DNA from: Planctomycetaceae bacterium | GTDB lineage: Bacteria; Planctomycetota; Planctomycetia; Pirellulales; Thermoguttaceae | Length of the DNA stretch: 5,132 nt | NCBI GenBank assembly: GCA_031288955.1 | Contig: JAITQJ010000318.1 | Span: 1 to 5,132 of the forward strand | Direction: 5' to 3' | Part shown: positions 1-5,132 of the stretch, piece by piece | How positions within the stretch are numbered: the first letter of the stretch is position 1 | Layout of the letters: each line of letters opens with the position of its first letter | Program-made: the position numbers and the translations under genes | The notes under the pieces: generated by a model | What the model was told of the DNA's origin: nothing | Database searches by the model: none | Seen by the model: the letters and a program-made list of their open reading frames with translations, nothing else

Positions 1-258
1 CCGCGGCTATCGTGGAAGTTGTGAATTGCCAAGCCAATCTGCTTCAGATTGTTTTGACATTGCATCCGCCTTGCGGCTTCGCGGGCAGCCTGAACGGCTG
101 GTAAGAGTAGGGCAACCAAAATGCCGATGATGGCAATGACTACCAGAAGTTCTACGAGAGTGAATCCGATTCTACGGGATTCTTCTCTCTCTCTCTCTCT
201 CTCTCTCTAGAGAGGTCGGTTTTGCAACTTTTCGTTGCGGTAAAAGTGTCGTGAACAT
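1..258 (-). CDS. DUF1559-type pseudopilin (prepilin-like N-terminus), 5' part only, out of frame with its start codon across an AG repeat
   Basis: The minus strand encodes a type II/IV prepilin signal, RRIGFTLVELLVV, followed by the rest of the hydrophobic helix, LLLPAVQAAREAARRMQC, then NNLKQIGLAIHNFHDSRG, where the window ends. This is the N-terminus of the DUF1559 family, pseudopilin-like proteins expanded in Planctomycetes whose roles are mostly unknown. Prepilin peptidase would cut after the Gly of RRIG; Phe+1 and Glu+5 are present. ATG at 258-256 is the natural start because it follows AAAGGAGA at optimal spacing and a good promoter. Read from that ATG, however, the frame gives 28 codons (MFTTLLPQRKVAKPTSLE, then alternating R/E) and stops at TAG 174-172. 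The pilin frame is open only from 206 downward, is preceded by TAG at 209-207, and has no ATG, GTG or TTG before the helix. Thirteen or ten AG units instead of twelve would join the frames, giving a 32- or 30-residue leader. It is therefore a phase-OFF allele, a recent pseudogene, or an assembly error. Confidence 0.85.
185..208. repeat. (CT)12 / (AG)12 dinucleotide microsatellite inside the pseudopilin leader
   Basis: Twelve perfect CT units on the plus strand read as alternating GAG/AGA (Glu-Arg) codons on the coding minus strand, between the start codon and the prepilin cleavage motif. The number of units sets the reading frame: units equal to 10, 13 or 16 connect ATG 258 to the pilin domain, while 11 and 12 do not. 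The right edge runs into a perfect 12-bp palindrome, CTCTCTAGAGAG (203-214). Dinucleotide tracts of this length are prone to slipped-strand mispairing in bacteria; that this one varies in length is inference. Confidence 0.95.
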
Positions 259-264
259 AGCAGT

Positions 265-272
265 TCTCCTTT
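265..272 (-). promoter_or_regulatory. Strong ribosome binding site for the pseudopilin
   Basis: The minus strand reads AAAGGAGA, with AGGAG at 270-266 and seven nucleotides to the ATG at 258. It is the best Shine-Dalgarno in the window and fixes the intended start of the pseudopilin gene. That makes the frame break at the AG repeat meaningful rather than the result of choosing a wrong start. Confidence 0.85.
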
Positions 273-316
273 CGAAATGAGTGTTACATAGAGGCGGAAT
301 ACCTCTATTGTTATTA

Positions 317-345
317 AGCATAACGTGTCAACTAAAAGATGTCAA
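317..345 (-). promoter_or_regulatory. Sigma70-type promoter of the pseudopilin gene
   Basis: On the minus strand a perfect -35 box TTGACA (345-340) is followed after 17 bp by TATGCT (322-317), a four-of-six match to the -10 consensus. The predicted transcript would start near 310 and carry a leader of about 50 nt before the ATG at 258. A second TTGACA lies 14 bp downstream (331-326) but has only ATAGAG at the matching -10 position. A T20/A20 run begins 17 bp upstream of the -35 box and could act as an UP-like or curved element. Confidence 0.65.
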
Positions 346-362
346 TAGGGATATTTTGAGAA

Positions 363-382
363 TTTTTTTTTTTTTTTTTTTT
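363..382. repeat. Homopolymer run T20 (A20 on the minus strand)
   Basis: Twenty consecutive T residues lie in the divergent intergenic region, 17 bp upstream of the minus-strand -35 box (about -53 to -73 relative to the predicted start). Such a run is slippage-prone and stiff or curved. No hairpin precedes it on either strand in a way that suggests an intrinsic terminator, and both flanking genes read away from it. Confidence 0.9.
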
Positions 383-384
383 AT

Positions 385-413
385 TTTTGTCAATTTTGCC
401 AATTTTTGCAAAA
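385..413. repeat. Three imperfect 9-bp tandem repeats with phased A/T tracts
   Basis: TTTTGTCAA (385-393), TTTTGCCAA (394-402) and TTTTTGCAA (403-411) form an imperfect tandem array. It places A/T tracts centred near 386, 395, 404 and 413, about one helical turn apart, an arrangement known to bend DNA. The last unit overlaps the perfect 10-bp palindrome TTTTGCAAAA (404-413). It may be an architectural or regulator-binding element; no specific factor can be named. Confidence 0.55.
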
Positions 414-443
414 TTTCCCCGCATTTACTCGCCCCTCGCCCCC

Positions 444-471
444 AATCCCTAATCCCTAATCCCTAGTCCCT
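444..471. repeat. Heptamer tandem array (AATCCCT x3 plus AGTCCCT), telomere-like, G-quadruplex motif on the minus strand
   Basis: Three exact AATCCCT units (444-450, 451-457, 458-464) are followed by the variant AGTCCCT (465-471). With the adjoining C runs at 432-435 and 439-443, the minus strand has six G-tracts of at least three Gs between 470 and 432, separated by loops of 3-4 nt. This fits the canonical G-quadruplex pattern. It sits between the two divergent promoters, ending 11 bp before the plus-strand -35 box. It resembles the short heptamer tandem repeats known from cyanobacterial intergenic regions. Confidence 0.85.
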
Positions 472-482
472 TTACCTCGCTC

Positions 483-511
483 TTGCGGACAAAACTCGTC
501 TGTGCTATAAT
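483..511 (+). promoter_or_regulatory. Promoter of the sugar isomerase gene
   Basis: A perfect -10 box TATAAT (506-511) carries an extended TG (503-504) and lies 17 bp from a partial -35 box TTGCGG (483-488). Transcription should start near 518, leaving a 5' leader of about 57 nt before ATG 575. The strong, extended -10 compensates for the weak -35. Confidence 0.7.
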
Positions 512-519
512 GCGTCATT

Positions 520-541
520 GAATAAGTCTAATGACTTCTTC
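520..541 (+). promoter_or_regulatory. Inverted repeat at the start of the isomerase transcript (operator or 5' UTR hairpin)
   Basis: GAATAAGTC (520-528) and GACTTCTTC (533-541) pair at eight of nine positions around a TAAT loop. An overlapping dyad, GTCATT (514-519) with AATGAC (530-535), uses part of the same sequence, so the two folds exclude each other. The position directly at or after the predicted transcription start suits a repressor operator or a leader hairpin. It is not followed by a T run, so it is not an obvious attenuator. Confidence 0.4.
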
Positions 542-574
542 AGTGTTGTTCTAACAGATAGACTGCGGGAAACT

Positions 575-1405
575 ATGGGCAAAATCGGAATCGGGCTTAA
601 CTTGGAGGCAGTGCGGACTTCGCACAAGTCGTTTGAATGGGGCGTACAATTCGCCGCCGAACTCGGATACGAGTATCTCGAACCAATGGTACACTGGGGA
701 CGCGAATTATTAAGCGAAGCCCGGTACTTTCACAGCGTCTCGATGCTTGATGACCCGTTTCGTATTCGGGACTGCGTCGAAAAACACGGACTTAAACTGT
801 CCGCCCTGTCGTCTCATTCGCAACTTTCTAAACCGGAAATCGCCGTTGAATATCTGAAACAAGCGGCGCGGTTTGCCAACGAATGTGGTGCGCCGGTCAT
901 CAATACACACGAAGGACACAAACAGCCGTGGACGGACGAAGAAGAGGATTTTGTCCTCATCAAGTATTCCATTACGGAAGCCGAAAAGGTTGCGTCCCGG
1001 CGCGGAATTAAACTCGGTTTGGAAATGCACCAGACGTATTCGCTGATACCGGAAAAATATGACCGGATTTTGAATCTTGTGCCTTCAAAATTTGTCGGTG
1101 CAAACTTTGATACCGGTAATGCGTATCTCGGCGGTCAAGACCCGGTGAAATGGCTCGACCACATTAAAGAGCGTCTTGTGCATATGCACGCCAAAGACAT
1201 TTCCGTTGAGCAGTCGGATGCCGAACGGGGCAAAGTGATGGGAACGGCAGTCGGCTGTGCCTGCGGCGACGGCGTGGTTGATTGGGAAGGCGTGATGGCG
1301 GTTTTGAAACCGCTGCCGCAGGATATTGTTTTGAGCGTCGAATGTGGTACGCTTGACCAAGCCGCCCGAAGTGTTGAACATTTACGAAAAGTCAGGGGTT
1401 ATTAA
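575..1405 (+). CDS. Sugar phosphate isomerase/epimerase-like TIM-barrel protein (AP endonuclease 2 / xylose isomerase-like fold)
   Basis: This is a 276-residue cytoplasmic protein of the xylose-isomerase-like TIM-barrel superfamily, which includes IolE, IolI and ketose 3-epimerases that act on sugars or inositol derivatives through a divalent metal. The likely metal ligands follow the family pattern: Glu150 in LGLEMH, Asp179 in NFDTGN, His205 in HMHAKD and Glu256 in LSVECG. The GDGVVDW segment (about 231-237) is also typical. Length is normal and no region is missing. ATG 575 is chosen, giving MGKIGIGLN; the frame extends upstream to a TTG at 518, but that codon falls on the predicted transcription start. 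The ribosome site is weak (GCGGGA, four bases before ATG). It has its own promoter and is probably monocistronic, or loosely joined to the next gene 123 bp away. The substrate cannot be read from sequence. The close resemblance to planctomycete homologues is recalled, not searched. Confidence 0.9.
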   Translation: MGKIGIGLNLEAVRTSHKSFEWGVQFAAELGYEYLEPMVHWGRELLSEARYFHSVSMLDDPFRIRDCVEKHGLKLSALSSHSQLSKPEIAVEYLKQAARFANECGAPVINTHEGHKQPWTDEEEDFVLIKYSITEAEKVASRRGIKLGLEMHQTYSLIPEKYDRILNLVPSKFVGANFDTGNAYLGGQDPVKWLDHIKERLVHMHAKDISVEQSDAERGKVMGTAVGCACGDGVVDWEGVMAVLKPLPQDIVLSVECGTLDQAARSVEHLRKVRGY

Positions 1406-1528
1406 GTTGTGTTGCCGCAAACAGTAGTGTCTGTGTCTTGACTGTGTGCCGCTTTTGCGTTCCCGCCGTAAAAACACCCCTGCAATCGGTAAAGACAATT
1501 TCAAAGCGGAACATAGTGCAGAAACCCG

Positions 1529-3646
1529 ATGATACAGCGCAAACTCGGTCAATTAGAACAGACGCTTCGTTTTTACGCTTTCGTCAACGGCATCACCGTA
1601 TTGCTGTTCACGGCGGCTGGACTGTTTTGGTTCGACCTCGCTTTCGACCGGTTCTTTGAATTGCCGTTAATCGTTCGTGCCTTCACCGCCGCCGCTCTGT
1701 CCGCTTGTCTCGCCGCCGCTGCTTATCGGTATCTTATCCGAACGTGCCTGATGACGTTCGGAAACGAAATGTTAGCCGCTGTCTTTGAACGCTTCGTACC
1801 GGCACTGAACGGAACACTGCTGACGGTTGTCAGCCGGAATTTCCCCGCCGCCGGGATTTCTGTAACAGAAACGCTGCCGTCCGGTTTCGGTACATTGATT
1901 ATTCAGGATGCCGCAGAAAAACTGCGGGGCGTGAACGTCCGCCGGTTCTTCTGCGTCCGCCGATTGACGCTGCTTTTATTCTGCGCTTTCGTGTGTTCAG
2001 CAAGCATACCGCTCTTTTTTGTTTTATGCAGCGAAACGGCGGCGGTTTGGCTTTCACGCAGCATTTTTCTTTCGCAGCAGAATTATCCCCGGCGGTCGCT
2101 GCTCATTGCCGACGGTTTTCAGGACGGCATCGTCCGCATCGGCAAAGGCGATAACTTCACGCTGTCCGTGCGGGCAGATATGTCAATGCCGCTCGTGCCG
2201 GAAAAGATTCGGATACGGACAGCAAACCGGACTTTAACGCTCGAACACTTTACCGTTCAAACAACAGACGGCACAGATTACCGTGTCTTCACGCATACCT
2301 TTCCCGAAGTGCTGGAACCGATGACGCTGCACATCCGCGGTGCTGATACAACACTCGATAATCTGCACATCGGCGTTTTACCCGTTCCGGTGCTTACAGA
2401 TTTTTCGTTACAATTATCGTATCCCGATTATATGCAGCGGCAGCCGCAAACGGTGCCGGTTATCGGACGGACAATGATTCCCGACGGAACGGCTGTTACC
2501 GTTGCGGCAGCGGCAAACAAACCGCTGCTTCAATGGACGGCGCAATGGACAACGCCGAACGGTCTGGAAACAGTTAAGAGCCGTGAAACGGCAGCGTTCA
2601 CCGCCGTTGAATGTCCGCTGCCGGTTTTCCGCAGCGATGTGCTTTTGGACTTCCGCTTGAACGATATTGATTCTTTGCACAACCGGCAGCCGATACACGT
2701 TGATTTAGCCGCCGTCAAAGACAAACCGCCGGTTGTTACGGCACGGCTTGACGGCATCGGAGTTGCTGTTACGCCTGATGCAGATGTGCCGATGAGCGGT
2801 GAAATGTCTGACGACTACGGCATCTGCCGCGCTGCTTTAACCGTGAATAAGGAAACGAAGATGCAATGGACACGTGAAAGCGGTCAATGGAAGTCAGCGG
2901 CAAACGTTCAGCCGGGAACGGACATTGCCCGATTAGTTGCGGCGCAGTCGGCACCGTTCAATTTTACGTATTCGTTATCAACGCTGCAACTTAAACCGGG
3001 TTCAAGTATCACATTGTTTTTATCGGCAGCGGACAAATGCAATCTGGACGGTAAGACGGGGCAAAGCGGCGAAGGACCGCATTGGACGCTGGAAGTTGTA
3101 ACACCGGAGCGGTTAAAGACGCTTCTTGAAGTTCGGGAAACAACGCTCCGGCAGCGTTTTGAAGTCGTTATCGGCGAAGTCGGACGGACAAAAACGTTTT
3201 TGAATCAGCCGATTGACGATTTTAACAAATCCCGAATGTTACGGGATACGCAAAAAGAAGTCTATGACCAGCGGTCGATTTTAGATGCGTTTGAATTGAT
3301 TCGTCAGGAGATGCTCAACAACAAGATTTTTACGGACGATTTGCAGCAGCGTTTGAACAGCGGCATTATCAGTCCGCTGCGGAATATCTTGTCTGCCGAT
3401 TTTCCCGAATTGGACAAGCGCATTGAGTCCTTGCAGCCGGAAACAGCGGCGGCAAAGACGGCGTGTCTGGAACAGTTCGATACCGTTGTCAAACGTATGC
3501 AGGACGTTCGGGACAATATGTTATCGCTGGAAAGTTTTAACGAGGCGGTCGAATTGCTTCGTTCGATATTGAAACAGCAGCAGCAGATTCGCAGCGAAAC
3601 ACTTGAAGAAAAGAATAACCGGCTGAAAAAATTACTGGAGGATTGA
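1529..3646 (+). CDS. Large membrane-anchored DUF4175-like protein with a periplasmic beta region and C-terminal coiled coil
   Basis: This 705-residue protein has no enzyme motif that I recognise. Three hydrophobic segments lie at about 20-36, 46-70 and 144-168. A long beta-rich part follows (about 190-525), containing LSYPDYM (296-302) and KDKPPVVTARLDGIG...DDYGI (398-431). The C-terminal 180 residues are helical, charged and Gln-rich (QQQQ at 683-686), consistent with a coiled coil. This architecture resembles DUF4175-type proteins of Planctomycetes, which often sit near MoxR/DUF58/VWA (BatA-like) genes; those partners are not seen here. It probably acts in the envelope, with the beta and coiled regions outside the cytoplasmic membrane. 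ATG 1529 is the only sensible start because an in-frame TAG lies at 1514; no good Shine-Dalgarno precedes it. The stop is 6 bp before the next gene, so co-transcription is likely. The family assignment is moderate and the function unknown. Confidence 0.8.
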   Translation: MIQRKLGQLEQTLRFYAFVNGITVLLFTAAGLFWFDLAFDRFFELPLIVRAFTAAALSACLAAAAYRYLIRTCLMTFGNEMLAAVFERFVPALNGTLLTVVSRNFPAAGISVTETLPSGFGTLIIQDAAEKLRGVNVRRFFCVRRLTLLLFCAFVCSASIPLFFVLCSETAAVWLSRSIFLSQQNYPRRSLLIADGFQDGIVRIGKGDNFTLSVRADMSMPLVPEKIRIRTANRTLTLEHFTVQTTDGTDYRVFTHTFPEVLEPMTLHIRGADTTLDNLHIGVLPVPVLTDFSLQLSYPDYMQRQPQTVPVIGRTMIPDGTAVTVAAAANKPLLQWTAQWTTPNGLETVKSRETAAFTAVECPLPVFRSDVLLDFRLNDIDSLHNRQPIHVDLAAVKDKPPVVTARLDGIGVAVTPDADVPMSGEMSDDYGICRAALTVNKETKMQWTRESGQWKSAANVQPGTDIARLVAAQSAPFNFTYSLSTLQLKPGSSITLFLSAADKCNLDGKTGQSGEGPHWTLEVVTPERLKTLLEVRETTLRQRFEVVIGEVGRTKTFLNQPIDDFNKSRMLRDTQKEVYDQRSILDAFELIRQEMLNNKIFTDDLQQRLNSGIISPLRNILSADFPELDKRIESLQPETAAAKTACLEQFDTVVKRMQDVRDNMLSLESFNEAVELLRSILKQQQQIRSETLEEKNNRLKKLLED
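3637..3641 (+). promoter_or_regulatory. Ribosome binding site GGAGG inside the end of the upstream gene
   Basis: GGAGG overlaps the last codons of the 705-residue gene and lies 11 nt before ATG 3653, rather far but usable. Its position ties translation of the small pseudopilin-like gene to that of its upstream neighbour and supports this start. Confidence 0.55.
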
Positions 3647-3652
3647 AAGATA

Positions 3653-4081
3653 ATGCAGCGTCACCGCCGGGGAATGATTTTGTTTTTCGTCAGCATTGTC
3701 ATAGCGATGCTGGCGGCGGCAGCCGTAATGCTTCTGCGGCTGACCAACACCGATAGTCAAACCGCTGCATTGTACGGCGACCGGCTCCAATGCGACCAAC
3801 TCGTGTTTTCCGGCATTGCATTTCTGACCGTCAATCAGGAGAATGTCGAACAAAACAAAATCGAACTCCGCAAACCCTTTGAAGTTTTTTCCGGCGGATA
3901 TTTTGTTATCGATGCGCTGCAAAACGGCGATGTTAAAGTTGATGATGTTAAGGTTAAAGAACCGCTGCACCGTTTTCAGGTTACCGGTTATATGAACGGC
4001 AGTACAGTTATCAGTAAAGCCGCCGTTGTGATTGATTATTCGCAGTCTCCCCCGAAAGTTATCCGATGTATTTTCCTTTAG
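3653..4081 (+). CDS. Small pseudopilin-like membrane protein (GspK/PilX-like N-terminus)
   Basis: This 142-residue protein begins MQRHRRGMILFFVSIVIAML: a short basic leader, a Gly, then a hydrophobic helix (about 8-29), followed by LRLTNTDSQTAALYGDRLQCDQLVFSGIAFL. The layout matches minor pseudopilins of the GspK/PilX type. In these, a polar helix with alcohol residues follows the membrane segment and ends near a small-residue SGI/SGV motif. The putative +1 residue is Met8 and position +5 is Phe12, not Glu; lack of Glu5 is a known trait of GspK. The rest is a small beta-rich domain of about 80 residues, much shorter than a full GspK, so it may be a planctomycete-specific relative or a simple single-pass anchor. 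It lies 6 bp after the large membrane protein and overlaps the HpnH gene by 16 bp, which suggests translational coupling. Whether it is processed by prepilin peptidase is inference. Confidence 0.75.
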   Translation: MQRHRRGMILFFVSIVIAMLAAAAVMLLRLTNTDSQTAALYGDRLQCDQLVFSGIAFLTVNQENVEQNKIELRKPFEVFSGGYFVIDALQNGDVKVDDVKVKEPLHRFQVTGYMNGSTVISKAAVVIDYSQSPPKVIRCIFL

Positions 4082-5115
4082 ATTTAACGTTCCGAATGGC
4101 GCGTTACATTGCTTGTCAGAAGATTTGCAGAGTACCGAAATTTCCGCTGGTACTGATGCTCGAACCGCTGCACCGGTGCAATTTGCGATGCAGCGGCTGC
4201 GGCAGAATCCGTGAATATGCCGACACGTTGAATCAAGAGTTGAGCGTTGAGGAATGTCTCGAATCGGTCAAAGAGTGCAATGCACCGATTGTCAGCATTT
4301 GCGGCGGTGAACCGCTGATTTATCAGAACATTGCCGAACTCGTTGAGCGGATTTTGCAACTCGGCAAATTTATTTATCTTTGTACCAACGGGCAACTGCT
4401 GGAAGAAAAACTCGGAATTTTTACCGGACTGGCGGCAGTGAACCGGCTCGTGAAAAAGCGGCTCTATTGGAATGTACATCTTGACGGCACGGCAGCGTTC
4501 CACGACGGTATCACCGGCAAACCGGGGTCGTTCGATAAAGCCGTTGCCGGTATTGCGGCGGCGAAACACGCCGGCTTTTATGTTTATACAAATTCGACGC
4601 TGTACCGGCAGCACGGAGTTGAGTCCAGCGTTGAAGATTTGGCGAAACTCGGCGAAATACTGCTGCCGCTGAAAATCGACGGAATGATGGTTGCCCCCGG
4701 CTATGGTTATGCTGCGGTGCAAAGTTCCGAAGAGTTTTTTTTGACACGGGAGGATACGCACAAAATTTTTCGTTCAATACGGGAACGTATGCGGCAGTCT
4801 CCGAAGACGCTGCGTTTGACAGCAACGCCGGTTTTTATGGATTTTCTTTGCGGCGAACGGGAGTTGCCGTGTGCGGCTTGGGCAAATCCGACGCGGAACA
4901 TTCGGGGCTGGAAATCGCCGTGTTATTTGATAACGGACAGGCATTTTGAAACATACCGGGCATTGATTGACGGCACGGATTGGACGAAAATCGGTTTCGG
5001 CAGCGATGTCCGGTGTACGGACTGTTTGATGCACTGCGGTTATGAACCGGCGGCGGTACTGTTCGGCACACGATTGAGCGACCTGATACGGACAGCCGTC
5101 TGGCAGTTAGGCTGA
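4066..5115 (+). CDS. hpnH: HpnH-family radical SAM protein (adenosylhopane synthase-like)
   Basis: This 349-residue protein matches HpnH along its whole length. FPLVLMLEPLHRCNLRC leads into the radical-SAM cluster motif CxxxCxxC (Cys38, Cys42, Cys45). GGEP at 80-83 is the SAM-binding motif, YLCTN is at 104-108, and NVHLDG is at 136-141. DGMMVAPGYGY (205-215) and the C-terminal DUF3463-type part follow, with Cys269, Cys286 and CxxCxxxCGYEP (Cys317, Cys320, Cys324). Characterised HpnH uses a 4Fe-4S cluster and SAM to add a 5'-deoxyadenosyl radical to diploptene, making adenosylhopane for extended hopanoids. The start at 4066 gives an N-terminus of normal length; Met11 (4096) is the alternative, and the ribosome site is weak (GAAAG). 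The gene overlaps its upstream neighbour by 16 bp. No squalene-hopene cyclase or other hpn gene is visible, so the family call is firm but the hopanoid substrate is only presumed. Confidence 0.9.
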   Translation: MYFPLDLTFRMARYIACQKICRVPKFPLVLMLEPLHRCNLRCSGCGRIREYADTLNQELSVEECLESVKECNAPIVSICGGEPLIYQNIAELVERILQLGKFIYLCTNGQLLEEKLGIFTGLAAVNRLVKKRLYWNVHLDGTAAFHDGITGKPGSFDKAVAGIAAAKHAGFYVYTNSTLYRQHGVESSVEDLAKLGEILLPLKIDGMMVAPGYGYAAVQSSEEFFLTREDTHKIFRSIRERMRQSPKTLRLTATPVFMDFLCGERELPCAAWANPTRNIRGWKSPCYLITDRHFETYRALIDGTDWTKIGFGSDVRCTDCLMHCGYEPAAVLFGTRLSDLIRTAVWQLG

Positions 5116-5132
5116 AAGCGCAAGTAAAATTG

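Noticed and set aside
281..466. Short open frame in the divergent intergenic region (61 codons, with a run of Phe)
   Set aside because: It spans the minus-strand promoter, the T20 run and the heptamer array. The Phe run is just the homopolymer, there is no ribosome site, and the composition is not protein-like.
518..574. TTG at 518 as the start of the isomerase, adding 19 residues
   Set aside because: It coincides with the predicted transcription start and lies over a dyad. The added residues are not part of the TIM-barrel fold, and MGKIGIGLN from ATG 575 is a natural beginning.
1406..1528. Possible promoter or terminator between the isomerase and the large membrane protein
   Set aside because: TTGACT at 1438-1443 has no -10 box at workable spacing, and the only dyad (ACAGT...ACTGT) is short with a wide loop and no T run. 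I see no supportable element in this 123-bp gap.
3574..3588. CAG-type triplet run near the end of the 705-residue gene
   Set aside because: Only about four units encode the QQQQ of a Gln-rich coiled coil. It is short, in frame and ordinary for this type of protein.
4084..4761. Long antisense open frame (225 codons) opposite the HpnH-like gene
   Set aside because: It runs opposite a clearly conserved gene, has no recognisable motif or ribosome site, and is explained by codon bias of the sense strand.
1..5132. CRISPR array, tRNA, rRNA, insertion sequence or toxin-antitoxin pair
   Set aside because: Reading both strands showed no spaced direct repeats, no cloverleaf or rRNA sequence, no transposase-like frame with terminal repeats, and no small gene pair of that kind.

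Overview
The window most likely comes from a planctomycete of moderate GC content, possibly a host- or gut-associated one; the habitat is a guess. The lineage call rests on three things. The left edge carries the start of a DUF1559 pseudopilin (GFTLVELLVVIAIIG followed by LLLPAVQAAREAARRMQC), a family massively expanded in Planctomycetes. The sugar isomerase resembles planctomycete versions, and the large membrane protein with the motif RLDGIGVAVTP...DDYGI is of a type typical of that phylum. No rRNA or tRNA is present to confirm this.

Layout. Positions 1-258 (minus strand) hold the 5' end of the pseudopilin gene. Its start codon, ribosome binding site and promoter all look intact, but a (CT)12 repeat ((AG)12 on the coding strand) in the leader puts the start codon out of frame with the pilin domain. 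Positions 259-574 are a divergent control region. It holds a minus-strand promoter (317-345), a T20 run, three imperfect 9-bp repeats with phased A/T tracts, a C-rich heptamer array that is telomere-like and G-quadruplex-capable on the minus strand, a plus-strand promoter (483-511) and a dyad at the transcript start (520-541).

The plus strand then carries four genes. The first is a sugar phosphate isomerase/epimerase-like TIM barrel (575-1405). After a 123-bp gap with no convincing promoter or terminator come three tightly packed genes. These are a 705-residue membrane-anchored DUF4175-like protein (1529-3646), a small GspK/pseudopilin-like protein (3653-4081) and an HpnH-family radical SAM enzyme (4066-5115), the last two overlapping by 16 bp. 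The window ends 17 bases after the HpnH stop.

The last three genes look like one transcription unit, but no pathway clearly joins them: one is envelope-associated, one pseudopilin-like and one related to adenosylhopane synthase, with no other hopanoid gene in view. The most interesting signal is the dinucleotide repeat in the pseudopilin leader. It has the architecture of a phase-variable ON/OFF switch, read here in an OFF register, although an assembly error in the repeat would look the same.
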